Shown here piece after piece: positions 52,543 through 62,011 of a stretch of DNA of 64,000 bases. How positions within the stretch are numbered: the first letter of the stretch is position 1; every line of letters begins with the position of its first letter. Position numbers and translations under genes: made by a program. The DNA lies in assembly GCA_016190375.1 (NCBI GenBank), contig JACPQR010000099.1, positions 1 through 64,000 of the forward strand, read 5' to 3'. Source of the DNA: Deltaproteobacteria bacterium (GTDB taxonomy: Bacteria > Myxococcota_A > Polyangia > JACPQR01). The notes below the pieces were generated by a model, which did not search any database, was not told where the DNA came from, and worked only from the letters and a program-made list of their open reading frames with translations.

Positions 52543-53760
52543 TCACTTCAGATCGACATCGGCCCAGACGAAGCGGTGGTCGCTCGCGGTGCAGGCGAGG
52601 ACGTAGTCGTCCCAGCTCTCGACGTGGCTCGGGAAGAACAGACCCGAGGCGACCGGGGCGCCGATCGTGACGGACGGAAGGACGTAGTCGAGCTGGAGCT
52701 GCAGGCGGCTCGCGGGATTCTGGACGATCGTGCCGTCCCCCTTGCCGCAACCCGAGAGGAAGCTGTTGCGCTCTGGGTGCATGCCGGCAGTTCCGCCCTC
52801 GCCGCTCGCGAAGTGCGCGACGACCAGCGGGTGCTCGTAGAGCTGGGCCACGGCGCCGGCGATGCCCTCGCCGTCCTCGGGGTCGGCGTTCAGGTCGCCG
52901 ACGATCACGAAGCGCGCGCCGGCGGGCAGCGGCTCGACGCCGGGCAGGGCGCCGTCGAGAAACAGCGAGACCCCGCGGAGCTCATCGTGGTTGCGGTGCG
53001 GGTTCATGTCGTTGAACCCCGACGAGACGGGGTGGACGAGGATCACGTGCAGGGTGACGCCGTCGACGTCGACGGGGACGATCACGAGCGCCTTCTCGAA
53101 GAGGGGGAAGTCGTCCGGAACGACGATCCCCGTCTCCTCTTCGACCTGGGCGAGGCGGTTGCCCGGGAGCTGCCTCCATGGGAAGTCGTGGATGACGCGG
53201 ACCTGGTCGTGGAGGATCGGGAAGCGCGAGACCAGCGCCACGTTGAACCGCCCGGGGAACTCGCCGAAGCCGCGCTGCAAGAGCTCGGGGGGGAGCTCGC
53301 CGGTCGCCTCGAACGGCAAGCCGGAGTTGCCTAACGCGACCACCGTGTAGGGGTAGCGAAGCTCGGGGTGGAGCGCCTCGAGCCGATCTGCCAGCCGGCG
53401 CGCGTTCTTTCCCTCGCACGCGCTTCCAGGGAGCGTCCCCGCGGGAGCTCCAGGGAGCCCTGCCTCGGGCACGCCCTCCAGGTCGAACTGCAGCTCGTTG
53501 ATGGAGAGGATGTCGGGTGCGAAGCGCGAGAGGATCTCGGCCGCGGCCCGGACCTGCCGGTCGTCCTCGTTCAGGAGCTTCGCGGTCGTCATCTCCCGGA
53601 TGTTGAACTGGCCCAGACGGACGCGGACCGGCTCGACCGCGGCCCCCGAGTGGCTGTCGGTCGTGGGCTCTGCGATGCAGCCCGCGGCCATGGCCCAGAG
53701 GAGGGTGGCGGCTCTGGTCAGACAGGTGGTCCCGGGGCGGAGCAAAGCCTGGGATTTCAC
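52543..53760 (-). CDS. Endonuclease/exonuclease/phosphatase-fold lipoprotein
   Basis: 405 aa from the GTG preceded by GGAGGAATCCAAC (MKSQALLRPGTTCLTRAATL; lipobox MAAGC, Cys29). EEP fold motifs in order: VRLGQFNIREM and DILSINELQFD (metal-binding Asn/Glu), LHVILVHPVSSGFND, FVIVGDLNADPEDGEGIAGA (catalytic Asp/Asn pair) and ACTASDHRFVWADVD (final Asp-His). Secreted and lipid-anchored, so likely a surface nuclease or phosphodiesterase. A longer upstream frame overlaps the MBL gene and is not used. Confidence 0.9.
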   Translation of the reverse strand: MKSQALLRPGTTCLTRAATLLWAMAAGCIAEPTTDSHSGAAVEPVRVRLGQFNIREMTTAKLLNEDDRQVRAAAEILSRFAPDILSINELQFDLEGVPEAGLPGAPAGTLPGSACEGKNARRLADRLEALHPELRYPYTVVALGNSGLPFEATGELPPELLQRGFGEFPGRFNVALVSRFPILHDQVRVIHDFPWRQLPGNRLAQVEEETGIVVPDDFPLFEKALVIVPVDVDGVTLHVILVHPVSSGFNDMNPHRNHDELRGVSLFLDGALPGVEPLPAGARFVIVGDLNADPEDGEGIAGAVAQLYEHPLVVAHFASGEGGTAGMHPERNSFLSGCGKGDGTIVQNPASRLQLQLDYVLPSVTIGAPVASGLFFPSHVESWDDYVLACTASDHRFVWADVDLK

Positions 53761-53819
53761 GTTGGATTCCTCCGAGGTTGCGACGGTCGGAGCGAGCCGC
53801 AGCAAGATGCGGACCGTCA

Positions 53820-54524
53820 CTACCTCCGGCCGAGGAAACCCTCGATTCGTGCCCGGAGGATGGGGTTCGAGCGCCGCACCTCTTCCATGGGCGCGCTCTC
53901 GCCGCCGTAGGCGTGGCCGGGGTAAAGGACGAGGTCGTCGGGGAGGTTCGCGAGGCGCTGGGTCAAGGTGCGCTCCATCTCCTCGGGGTCGCCGCCGGGA
54001 AGATCGACGCGGCCGCAGCCCTGCAGGAAGAGGGTGTCGCCCGAGACGAGCGCGCCCTGCGTCCGGAAGCACTGGGAGCCCGGCGTGTGGCCGGGCGTGT
54101 GGAGGAGCTCGACCTCGACTCCGCCAACCTGAACCCGATCGCCACCGTGATGGCGGACGAGGTCCGACTCGGAGAGGCCCGTCACCTTGCGCACTCCGTC
54201 GCCCTCGAGCTGGTGGACGTGGACCGGACAGGCCGCGAGCTCCATCAGCCTCGCGAGGCCGTCGATCCGGAAGCCGAAAAGCGAGCCGCCGACGTGATCG
54301 GGGTGGTAGTGGGTGACCAGCGCGCCGGCGAGCTTCATCTCGTCCTCTGCCGCGCGGTCGAGGACTCCGCGGACGTCCCAGGCTGGATCGACCACGAGGC
54401 ACTGCCGCGCGTCGCGATCGCCCACCAGGTAGACGAAGTTCTGCATCTGCGAGCCGACGAAGTCGCCCTGCCCGATGTCGCGCCCGACGAGGAGCTGCCG
54501 GAGGTAGAGGGTCGTCACGCCCAC
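53820..54524 (-). CDS. MBL-fold metallo-hydrolase, glyoxalase II-like
   Basis: 234 aa. The zinc motif is [10 protein letters not shown] (His72, His74, Asp76, His77), followed by HTPGHTPGS (His), [20 protein letters not shown] (bridging Asp) and YPGHAYGG (last His). This is the full set of MBL metal ligands and the GRxD turn seen in glyoxalase II and persulfide dioxygenases. No signal peptide; cytosolic. Substrate unknown. Sits 59 bases downstream of the divergent lipase's spacer on the minus strand and precedes the EEP lipoprotein. Confidence 0.9.
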   Translation of the reverse strand: MGVTTLYLRQLLVGRDIGQGDFVGSQMQNFVYLVGDRDARQCLVVDPAWDVRGVLDRAAEDEMKLAGALVTHYHPDHVGGSLFGFRIDGLARLMELAACPVHVHQLEGDGVRKVTGLSESDLVRHHGGDRVQVGGVEVELLHTPGHTPGSQCFRTQGALVSGDTLFLQGCGRVDLPGGDPEEMERTLTQRLANLPDDLVLYPGHAYGGESAPMEEVRRSNPILRARIEGFLGRR

Positions 54525-54666
54525 TCACATAGCACGCGAAGGGCGGGGGGTCTCCACTCCCCACCGGGGTGGCTACGGCTCGAGCCGTGCCCCTGTCCAT
54601 CGTCATCGGTCGGGCCGAGGAGGCCGTGGCACCGCGCTTGCGTTTGCGCTCGCCCGGAGGTTTCGC

Positions 54667-56070
54667 ATGGCGAAGGAGATCTTGCGGGGATTGTTCGCTT
54701 CGATGCTCGTCGTCGCGGCCGGCTGCGCCAACGGCGGGGGCGGGGACGACGACACCGACGGCGACGCCGACTCGGACGTCGACTCGGACTCGGACGCGGA
54801 CACGGATTCGGACGCGGACTCGGACTCGGACTCGGACTCGGACTCGGACACGGATACGGACGCTGACGTGGACGCGGACGCCGACGCCGATGGAGACGCC
54901 GACGGCGATCCCGACGTCTGCTCCTCCGACGAGTGGTCCGACTGGGTGCCGCAGGGTGAGCTCATCGAGTACGAGTACGTCACGCGGTGGACGCCCGATG
55001 GGATCCGCCTCGTGCTCATCCTCCTCGGCGTTCCGGAGCTCGACCGCCGGAACATGCGGGCCTCACGCGTCTACCGGATCCGCTACCTGACACAGTCGCC
55101 GGAGGGCGAGATCCGCGAGTCGACGGGGCTGGCCTCGCTGCCGGAGGTCGACGCGGCGCCGCCCGTGCTGGCGTATCAGCACGGCACCACGGGTCTGGCC
55201 GACGGCTGCGAGCCCAGCACGATGACCCAGGGAGGCATCGACGGCTCCTCGATCGTGCAGGTGCTGGGCTGGATGGCTCACAACTACGCCACCGTGCTCA
55301 CGGATTACGTCGGGCTGGGCACCGAGGGACCTCATCCTTATCTCGTGATGGAGGCCGAGGGCGCCTCCGCGATCGACGGGGTCCGCGCCCTTCACGCGCT
55401 CGCCGCCGAGGTCGGCCTCACGGATCCGTCGAGCCTCACCTTCTTCGCGGGTCACTCGCAGGGCGGCCACGCGACGCTCGCCGCGCACGCGATGGTCTCC
55501 TCGTATGGCCCCGAGATCGAGTGCCTCGGCGTCGTCCCCGAGGCCCCGCCGGGCGAGCTCCCGACGCTCGTCGACGAGATCATCGCGAATCCGACCCAGA
55601 CCGGCGTCGCGCTGGTCTCCGCCATCTCCTACGCCTACTCCGGCGCTCACGGGATCGATCTCGGCGAACTGCTCCTCGAGCCATGGGTCGACGACGTTCC
55701 CGTCTGGGCCGAGTCCGACTGCCTGGGCGCCCTCGTCGCGCGATTCCCCGCCGAGCCCGACCCGGCAGCGATCTTCGCACCCGGAATCGACGGCTCGGAC
55801 TTCGACGCCGCGCTCGTCCTGAACTCGCCACGCGGGTGCGCCGATCCTCCGATACGCGCCCAGGTCGCCTCGGCGGACGAGGTGATCCCGCAGGCCGGCA
55901 CCGATGGCCTGCACGACGCGCTGTGCGCCGCGGGCAACATCGTCGAGTGGGTGGTCTATCCGGGCGGCCATTCGGCGCCGGCCGTCGACGGCGCCCACGT
56001 CGATGCGGTCGCGTGGACCGACGGCCGGCTGGCGGGAGCCGAGGCGGTCGACGACTGCCCCGACCAGTGA
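54667..56070 (+). CDS. Secreted lipase-family lipoprotein with Asp-X stalk
   Basis: 467 aa. The signal ends at VVAAGC (Cys20), and an Asp-X stalk runs about 29-83. The alpha/beta hydrolase domain (about 95-450) has the Ser nucleophile in [18 protein letters not shown], the family pattern [19 protein letters not shown], and a C-terminal [12 protein letters not shown]is, typical of the secretory lipase (LIP) family. Probably a surface esterase/lipase displayed on an acidic linker. Divergent from the MBL gene. Confidence 0.9.
   Translation: MAKEILRGLFASMLVVAAGCANGGGGDDDTDGDADSDVDSDSDADTDSDADSDSDSDSDSDTDTDADVDADADADGDADGDPDVCSSDEWSDWVPQGELIEYEYVTRWTPDGIRLVLILLGVPELDRRNMRASRVYRIRYLTQSPEGEIRESTGLASLPEVDAAPPVLAYQHGTTGLADGCEPSTMTQGGIDGSSIVQVLGWMAHNYATVLTDYVGLGTEGPHPYLVMEAEGASAIDGVRALHALAAEVGLTDPSSLTFFAGHSQGGHATLAAHAMVSSYGPEIECLGVVPEAPPGELPTLVDEIIANPTQTGVALVSAISYAYSGAHGIDLGELLLEPWVDDVPVWAESDCLGALVARFPAEPDPAAIFAPGIDGSDFDAALVLNSPRGCADPPIRAQVASADEVIPQAGTDGLHDALCAAGNIVEWVVYPGGHSAPAVDGAHVDAVAWTDGRLAGAEAVDDCPDQ
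54751..54915 (+). repeat. (Asp-X)n-coding repeat
   Basis: GACTCGGAC-type repeat coding for Asp-Ser/Ala/Thr/Val in the lipase lipoprotein stalk. It contains an uninterrupted run of five Asp-Ser units. Confidence 0.85.
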
Positions 56071-56098
56071 GGCGCCACTGCCCGGACGTCACGACGGG

Positions 56099-56392
56099 CT
56101 ACAGCTTCGGCCCGCGTTGCCGCCGGACGCCCCAGACCGACAGCACGGCCGCCTCGTCCGACGCGACGGTGTAGTACACGTGGTCTCTCGTCCGCGGCAG
56201 AAGCGCCCAGCGGATCTCGGCCTCGTCCCTTCGGGAGTAGAGCAAGCCAACTGTGGGAATGTCCCGAATGAGGTCGAGCACCGCAGCGAGCTCGCGCTCG
56301 AAGAGCTCGGGAGCGGCCGGCCTGTTTCGAACCCACCAGTCCTTGATCCGTTTCGCCTCGGCCAGCGCCCTCGGCGTGAACCGGATGTTCAT
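56099..56392 (-). CDS. RelE/ParE-family toxin
   Basis: 97 aa. MNIRFTPRALAEAKRIKDWW, a central RDIPTVGLLYSRRDEAEIRW and the C-terminal DHVYYTVASDEAAVLSVWGV match the ParE/RelE fold. Its ATG overlaps the upstream antitoxin stop by four bases, so a parDE-like operon. Toxin either blocks gyrase (ParE) or cuts mRNA (RelE); ParE is favoured by the sequence. Confidence 0.85.
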   Translation of the reverse strand: MNIRFTPRALAEAKRIKDWWVRNRPAAPELFERELAAVLDLIRDIPTVGLLYSRRDEAEIRWALLPRTRDHVYYTVASDEAAVLSVWGVRRQRGPKL

Positions 56393-56604
56393 CGGCTGGC
56401 GCGTAGTTCGTCCAGGGCTTGGCTTGCGTCGATGAGCTGGCCGTCTTTCATCTGGCGAATGCTCTCGTCGAGCGATGCGTGAAGCGCGGCCCGCTCGGCG
56501 TCGTCCATGTCGTCATCGCCGCCGGCCGGCAGCAAGTAGACAACCTCACCCTCGGGCAGATCGGTGGGCTCGTCGAGGACGACGTGGGCTCTGAGTGCTT
56601 GCAT
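56389..56604 (-). CDS. ParD-like antitoxin
   Basis: 71 aa. Starts MQALRAHVVLDEPTDLPEGE and has an acidic helix (DDDMDDAERAALHASLDESI) followed by DASQALDELRASR. The small acidic layout and the 4-base overlap with the toxin gene identify it as the antitoxin; the family within RHH or other antitoxins is unclear. Preceded by GAAGAGACG and by a -10-like TAGACT (56617-56622, minus). Confidence 0.75.
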   Translation of the reverse strand: MQALRAHVVLDEPTDLPEGEVVYLLPAGGDDDMDDAERAALHASLDESIRQMKDGQLIDASQALDELRASR

Positions 56605-56653
56605 CGTCTCTTCGCAAGTCTAGCCCGCACCGGGGTCGCCGGCTACGGGCCCC

Positions 56654-57574
56654 TCATTCGCTGGTGGCCTCTGCGAGCGCTTCGCCGAGATCGGGGTGGC
56701 GAAACCGGTAGCCCGTCTGGAGCGCCCTTCTCGGAGTGACGCGCTGGCTCGAGAGGAGAACGTCCGCCATCTCGCCAAACGCCAGGCCGAGAGCGAGGCG
56801 CGGGACGGGCAGGACCGCGGGCCGGCGGAGCGCCTTCCCGAGCGCCCGGGTGAAGTCGGCATTGGTGACGGGTGCGGGAGCGGTGGCGTTCAGAGGTCCG
56901 TCGATACGCGGCTCGCCCAGGGCGTGCAGGACGAGGCCGGCGGCGTCCGCGAGGTGGATCCACGACATCCATTGTCGCCCGCTCCCAAGGCGACCCCCGG
57001 CCCCAAGCCGAAACGGCCCGAGCATCCGGGCCAGGCCTCCGCCGCCGCGGCCGATGACGAAGCCGAAGCGGACGTTGATGACGCGGAAGCCGAGCGAGCG
57101 CACCTGCCCGGCGGCGGCCTCCCAGCTCTTGCAGACGTCGGCCAGGAAGCCTTCGCCCGGCGCGCTCGACTCGTCCAGCTCCTCGTCGCCGCGGTCGCCA
57201 TAGATGCCGACGGCCGACGCACAGGCGAAGACTCCACCACGCGCGCCGGCCGCATCGAGGCCTCGGATGAGGTTCTGCGTTCCGATCTCGCGCGACTCGA
57301 GGATCCTCCGCTTGCGCTCGGGCGACCAGCGCCCTGCCGCGATCGGCTCGCCTGCGAGGTGGATCACACACCCGGCTCCGGCAAGGTCCCGGGCCTCGGG
57401 CGGCCCGGCCATCGCTTCCCAGCGGGCGGCACGCGCACCGCCCGGGAGTCTCGCGGCCTCGGGGTGGCGAGTGAGGGCTACGACTTCATGGTCGGGCACG
57501 AGCGCCCGCACGATCGCGCTGCCTATGAAGCCCGTTCCTCCCGTCACGACGACGCGCATTCGCTGCCAGATCAT
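56654..57574 (-). CDS. TIGR01777-family SDR epimerase with DUF1731 end
   Basis: 306 aa from the ATG preceded by GAGGGGAC. The NAD(P)-binding turn VVVTGGTGFIGSAIVRAL, then IHLAGEPIAAGRW and ASAVGIYGDRG mark the family (YfcH-like). The C-terminal DUF1731 part shows VTPRRALQTGYRFRHPDLGE. Length is standard. Function in the family is poorly defined; a reductase or epimerase on nucleotide-linked or lipid-linked substrates is assumed. Stands alone. Confidence 0.92.
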   Translation of the reverse strand: MIWQRMRVVVTGGTGFIGSAIVRALVPDHEVVALTRHPEAARLPGGARAARWEAMAGPPEARDLAGAGCVIHLAGEPIAAGRWSPERKRRILESREIGTQNLIRGLDAAGARGGVFACASAVGIYGDRGDEELDESSAPGEGFLADVCKSWEAAAGQVRSLGFRVINVRFGFVIGRGGGGLARMLGPFRLGAGGRLGSGRQWMSWIHLADAAGLVLHALGEPRIDGPLNATAPAPVTNADFTRALGKALRRPAVLPVPRLALGLAFGEMADVLLSSQRVTPRRALQTGYRFRHPDLGEALAEATSE

Positions 57575-57685
57575 GGCCGTCCCCTCTGCTCGCGCAACTG
57601 AAAGCCAGGCGCGGGAACAGATCGCGCGGTTATGTCTGGAAGCGTTGTGATTGTGAGGAGTTGCGGACCGGGTGCGTGTCCCCGA

Positions 57686-58651
57686 TCAGACTCGGATCAC
57701 GTTTGCGAGGAGGAGGTCGCAGAGGATGCGGTAGCTCTCCAGCTCGGGCATTCCGCTCACGTCGAGGATGTCCGAGAACGACGAGACCCCGTCGACGCAG
57801 GACAGGATGAAGCCCGCGCGGTGATCGAGACCCAGGCCGGGCAGATCGCTCGGGGAGACCGCCACGCTGGGAATGCGGTCGAGCGCGCCGATCCGGGCAA
57901 CGTACATCTGGAGGAGCACGTCGCGGCAGCTCGCCGCGTACCGCACGGCCTCCTCGTGGCCGGGTCGGTCGCGCAGGAGCCACTCGGCCGCCTCGAGCGC
58001 GCCGGTGAAGTCGCCGACCTCGAAGCGGGCGCGCATGTCCCTTTCCATCCGCGACGCCGTCGTCTCCGCCTCGCCGGCCTCCTCGACGGCGCTGAGGGCG
58101 TCGATGGCCTCGGCGCTCGAGATCCCGAGCGATTCGGCCCCGCCCGCCGGCTGGTCCGCCGCGAACGAAGAGCCCAGCGGCGGCGACGAGTCGAGCGCCA
58201 TCGCCGCCGACGGGATCTGCTCGAGAAACTCCGTCAGATCCATGGCCAGATCCGGATCGTTGGCTCCGGAAGCAGGGCCGTGCTCCATCTCGGCGAGGTC
58301 GAGCGTCAGGGCCGGTTCCTCCGTCGCACCCTGCGTGTTCGGCTCCGGGTCCGCGCCGTCGTCGTCGTAATCCAGGGTCAGCGCGGCGACGGCGGGGTCC
58401 GGCGGTTCCTCGACGTTGACCGGCGATCCCACGGACCGGATCGGCGCCTGCGACACCGCGGGAACGCCGTCGGGCTGATTTGCCTGGCGTGGAGCGGCGG
58501 CGCCGTCTCGACCGCCGCCCTCCGATCCCAGCACGCCGACACCGCCGAGCACGCTCATGGAGCCGCTCCCGATCTCGCTGACCAGATCGCTCCACGCCTC
58601 GTCGATGGCCTCGACCGAATCGGGCTCGCGCTTGTCGCTGGAGTCGTCCAC
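57686..58651 (-). CDS. DnaK-operon third gene: TPR-like plus shared C-terminal domain
   Basis: 321 aa. A long low-complexity acidic N-terminus (1-200, e.g. EEPALTLDLAEMEHGP) is followed by a short TPR-like helical pair (about 205-245, FEVGDFTGALEAAEWLLRDR) and a C-terminal domain (about 270-320). That domain reads GLDHRAGFILSCVDGVSSFS and closes on SGMPELESYRILCDLLL, matching a domain at the N-terminus of the J-protein two genes upstream. It starts six bases after the dnaK stop, so it is in the same operon. No signal. Inferred role: scaffold or adaptor that ties clients to the chaperone. Confidence 0.75.
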   Translation of the reverse strand: MDDSSDKREPDSVEAIDEAWSDLVSEIGSGSMSVLGGVGVLGSEGGGRDGAAAPRQANQPDGVPAVSQAPIRSVGSPVNVEEPPDPAVAALTLDYDDDGADPEPNTQGATEEPALTLDLAEMEHGPASGANDPDLAMDLTEFLEQIPSAAMALDSSPPLGSSFAADQPAGGAESLGISSAEAIDALSAVEEAGEAETTASRMERDMRARFEVGDFTGALEAAEWLLRDRPGHEEAVRYAASCRDVLLQMYVARIGALDRIPSVAVSPSDLPGLGLDHRAGFILSCVDGVSSFSDILDVSGMPELESYRILCDLLLANVIRV

Positions 58652-58657
58652 CTCCCC

Positions 58658-60484
58658 CTACCCCGTCTTCGAGATAACTCCCTTGAACATGCGCTGCGTG
58701 CGCTGGAGGGCCTCGATCTGCTCCTTGAGCGCGTCGACGTCCTTGCGCTCGAGCGCCCCCCGGGCGCGGTCGAGGACGCCGCGGGCCTTCTCGATCGCCT
58801 CCTTGCCGAAGTCGCTGCCGGCGACGATCTCCTCGACCTTGGGGAAGAGCTTGCCGATGTCGCCGAGCAGCTTCTCCGCCTCCTGCCTCGCGCCCTCGAA
58901 CTCCTCGCTCGAGCGCCGCTCCACCGAGTACTCCTTGCTCTCCGCGATCATCTCCTTGATCTCGTCGGGCGTCAGCCCCGAGGTCGCGGTGACGGTGATC
59001 GACTGCTGCGCGCCCGTCTCCAGGTCCTTCGCGTGCACGCTGACGATGCCGTCCGCATTGATCTCGAAGGTAACCTCGATCTCCACCTGCCCCCGCGGCG
59101 CCTTGCGCAGCCCCGTCAGGATGAACTCGCCGAGCAGCTCGTTCTCCTCCGCACGGTTGGACTCGCCCTGCATCACGAGGATCTTCACCGCCGACTGGTT
59201 GTCGCGCACGGTCGTGAAGATCTTCGAGCGCGCGGTGGGCACCGTCGTGTTCTGGGGGATCAGCTCCTCGAAGTAGCCGCCGACGATCATGATGCCCAGC
59301 GTGTGCGGCGTGACGTCGAGCAGGACCACCTCGGTGGACTCGTCGAGCAGCGCCGAGCCCTGGATCGAGGCCCCGAGCGCGACGACCTCGTCCGGGTGAA
59401 CGCCCTTGCACGGCTCGCGAGCGAAGAACTCGGCGACCTGCTCCTGGACCCTGGGCATGCGCGTCATGCCGCCGACCAGGATCACGTCCTCGACCTCCTC
59501 CTTCTCGATGCCGGCCTCGTGCAGCGTCGACTGGCAGATCGCGATCGTCCGATCGACGAGGTCCTTGGTGAGCTTCTCCAGGTCCTCGCGCTTGATCAGA
59601 CGCTGCAGGTGCAGGGCCTCGCTGCGGCCGCTCGAGATGATGAAGGGCAGGTTGACCTCGGTCTCCTTGACCGCCGACAGCTCGCACTTGGCCTTCTCGG
59701 CGGAGTCCTTGAGCCGCTGCAGGGCCATCCGGTCCTGCTTGAGGTCCAGCCCGTGCTCGTTCTTGAACCCCTCGACCAGCCAGTCGATGAGGCGTGCGTC
59801 GAAGTCCTCGCCCCCGAGGAACGTGTCGCCGGCCGTCGAGATCACCTTGAACACGCCGTGCGCGCCGATCTCGAGCAGCGAGATGTCGAACGTCCCGCCC
59901 CCGAGGTCGTAGACGGCCACCATCCGGTCGATCTTCTTGCCGAAGCCGTACGCCAGCGCCGCGGCCGTAGGCTCGTTGATGATGCGGATCACGTCGAGGC
60001 CCGCGATCTGACCGGCGTCCTTGGTCGCCTGGCGCTGCCCGTCGTTGAAGTAAGCGGGCACGGTCACGACGGCCTTCGACACCTCCTGGCCCAGATAGTC
60101 CTCGGCGATGACCTTCATCTCCTGCAAGATCATCGCGCTGACCTCGGGGACCGAGTAGATACGGTCCCTGAGCTGGATCCGCACGTCGTTGTGCGGCCCC
60201 TCGACGATCCTGAACGCGCAGGTGGCGACGGCGTTCGCGACCTGCGGGCTCGACCACTTGCGACCGATGAGCCGCTTGGCGGAGTAGACGGTGTTCTCCG
60301 CGTTGGTGATCGCCTGTCGCTTGGCGATGTGCCCCACGAGCCTCTTGCCGGCTTCGGTCACCGCGACCATCGAGGGCGTGGTCTTGTAGCCGCCGCGGTT
60401 CGGGATCACGGTCGGCGTGCCGTTCTCGACGATCGCGACGCAGGAGTTCGTCGTGCCGAGGTCGATGCCGATTACCTTTTCCAT
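58658..60484 (-). CDS. dnaK: DnaK-family chaperone (Hsp70)
   Basis: 608 aa from the ATG giving [20 protein letters not shown]; a longer frame upstream is not used. ATPase motifs: [37 protein letters not shown] and [15 protein letters not shown]. The substrate-binding domain follows (e.g. [16 protein letters not shown]). Slightly shorter than housekeeping DnaK (about 640) and without an acidic lid tail (ends ISKTG). Between a J-domain gene and the 321-aa gene, with no grpE. This is more likely a second, specialised Hsp70 than the main one. Confidence 0.97.
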   Translation of the reverse strand: MEKVIGIDLGTTNSCVAIVENGTPTVIPNRGGYKTTPSMVAVTEAGKRLVGHIAKRQAITNAENTVYSAKRLIGRKWSSPQVANAVATCAFRIVEGPHNDVRIQLRDRIYSVPEVSAMILQEMKVIAEDYLGQEVSKAVVTVPAYFNDGQRQATKDAGQIAGLDVIRIINEPTAAALAYGFGKKIDRMVAVYDLGGGTFDISLLEIGAHGVFKVISTAGDTFLGGEDFDARLIDWLVEGFKNEHGLDLKQDRMALQRLKDSAEKAKCELSAVKETEVNLPFIISSGRSEALHLQRLIKREDLEKLTKDLVDRTIAICQSTLHEAGIEKEEVEDVILVGGMTRMPRVQEQVAEFFAREPCKGVHPDEVVALGASIQGSALLDESTEVVLLDVTPHTLGIMIVGGYFEELIPQNTTVPTARSKIFTTVRDNQSAVKILVMQGESNRAEENELLGEFILTGLRKAPRGQVEIEVTFEINADGIVSVHAKDLETGAQQSITVTATSGLTPDEIKEMIAESKEYSVERRSSEEFEGARQEAEKLLGDIGKLFPKVEEIVAGSDFGKEAIEKARGVLDRARGALERKDVDALKEQIEALQRTQRMFKGVISKTG

Positions 60485-60529
60485 TCGATCTGCTCGCTTC
60501 CTTCCGTCACCAAGGGGCAACACTGGCTC

Positions 60530-60551
60530 AAAAAAAGCACGCTGTCACAGC
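60530..60551 (-). terminator. Weak hairpin plus T-run between the J-protein gene and dnaK
   Basis: GCTGTGACAGC (short stem) then GTGC and seven Ts on the transcribed minus strand, overlapping the J-protein stop. It could attenuate transcription into dnaK. The stem is short, so confidence is low. Confidence 0.25.
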
Positions 60552-61954
60552 TTTTTCTTCACGAGCTTCGCGAGCTCGAGGGCCTCATCGTTCTTGGGGT
60601 CGATCTCGATGGCCGCCTCGATCTCGCGCCGGGCGTTCTTGGGCAACTCCGCCTCGAGGAACACCTTCGCCAGCGTGAGCCGGCATTGCACGTCCTTCGG
60701 GCTCCTGAGCACGGCTCGGGTGCCGAGCTCCTGCGCCTTGTGGAGATCTCCCTTCACGAGGACGAGCATGGCCGCGGCCCGCTCGGCCCACGGCACGTTC
60801 TCGGGGTTGCCTTCGGCCGCCTTGCAGTAGTGCTCGCAGGCGAGATCGAAGTGCCCTAGCTGCTCCTCGTACCTGCCCTGCTTCGCATAGCCTTCCGCGA
60901 GGTCTCGCGCCGCCAGCGCGCTCGCCTTCGCGAACTCGTCGGCCCATTCCTTGTTCCGCGGGTCGAGCGTCATCGCCAGCCTGAAGGCATTCGCGGCCGC
61001 CACGTGCTCCTGGCGCTCGAGCGCCGCGCGAGCGGCCTCGACGTGGCCCTTGGCCTTCACCATCCGTTCCACCTGCGAGCTGCCCGACAGGAGCTTGCGG
61101 ACCTCGGCGGCGGTCTCGGCGGCCGACCGCTTCGGCCTCGGGGCTGCCGCCGCTTCGGGCCGCACGATCATGCGCCCCGAGAGGCCGGCGAGCTTCTGGG
61201 CCAGGACGGCGCGGCGTCGGGCCTCGGCCGCTCGCCTCGTCTTGGCCTGCCGGCGCGCGCGCCTGACCGATTCGACCAGCTCGCGCTCCATCCGCTCCGC
61301 CTCGGCCTCGGCCTCGCGCATCTGGCGCTCGATCTCGCGGGACTTGATCTGCTCTGCGATGTACGCGTCGTAGTCGACGCGCTGGTTCTTGCTGGTCAGG
61401 ACGTCGTAGGCCTGCGTCAAGGATCGGAAGATGACCTCCAGCTTCTCCTTGAAGGTGCCGATCTTGCGCCGGTACAGCGTGTCGGGATGGAACTCCTTCG
61501 ACTTCGCGAAGTAGGCCTCGCGGATCTGCTTGCGCTCCGCCTTCGGCTCGACGCCGAGGAGGTCGTAGAAGTTCATGTCCGGCAGCGCGTAGAACAGATC
61601 GAGGATGCGCTTGCGGCGGTCGGGCTCGAGCTCGACGTCTGGCTCGTCGAGCTCCTTCGGGTCGTACCTCGGCCCGTCGGCGGGAGCGGGCGGCGGGTCG
61701 GGTGCGGCCCCCTGTGCGGCCGGCGCGGCCTGACGGGCCGCCGGCGCGGCCTCGCCCAGATGGATTGCACGAACCTCGACCAACCGCTCGAGGGCCGCCA
61801 TGGTCGCAGGCTCCCCGAGCCCGGTCACCTGGCAGAGATCGGCGACGCTGGTCGTGCCGTCCACCCGCGACAGCACGAAGCCTTCCGTCGCCGACAGGGC
61901 AAGGCTACGGAAGTCGACTCCCCCCGCGACCTTCGGCACGGCGTCGATGGACAC
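60545..61954 (-). CDS. J-domain (DnaJ-like) protein with TPR tail
   Basis: 469 aa. The N-terminal domain (about 17-64: SLALSATEGFVLSRVDGTTS, closing on MAALERLVEVRAIHLG) is shared with the 321-aa protein downstream of dnaK. An Ala/Pro linker leads to a J-domain (about 128-198) with NFYDLLGVEPKAERKQIREA and the HPD tripeptide (156-158, EFHPDTLYRR). A charged helical stretch (200-270) and TPR-like repeats (about 305-469) follow. Role: stimulates the adjacent DnaK and delivers clients. First gene of the three-gene operon. No zinc finger, so a type III J-protein. Confidence 0.92.
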   Translation of the reverse strand: MSIDAVPKVAGGVDFRSLALSATEGFVLSRVDGTTSVADLCQVTGLGEPATMAALERLVEVRAIHLGEAAPAARQAAPAAQGAAPDPPPAPADGPRYDPKELDEPDVELEPDRRKRILDLFYALPDMNFYDLLGVEPKAERKQIREAYFAKSKEFHPDTLYRRKIGTFKEKLEVIFRSLTQAYDVLTSKNQRVDYDAYIAEQIKSREIERQMREAEAEAERMERELVESVRRARRQAKTRRAAEARRRAVLAQKLAGLSGRMIVRPEAAAAPRPKRSAAETAAEVRKLLSGSSQVERMVKAKGHVEAARAALERQEHVAAANAFRLAMTLDPRNKEWADEFAKASALAARDLAEGYAKQGRYEEQLGHFDLACEHYCKAAEGNPENVPWAERAAAMLVLVKGDLHKAQELGTRAVLRSPKDVQCRLTLAKVFLEAELPKNARREIEAAIEIDPKNDEALELAKLVKKKL

Positions 61955-62011
61955 CCGCGGCTTTCCAGGTCTCTCGTCGTGAATTGGCGAATACTATCAC
62001 ACGGCGGGCCG

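Noticed and set aside
57632..60859. Very long open frame on the plus strand, antisense to dnaK
   Set aside because: A codon-bias shadow of the GC-rich dnaK and J-protein genes; no start context or family motif.
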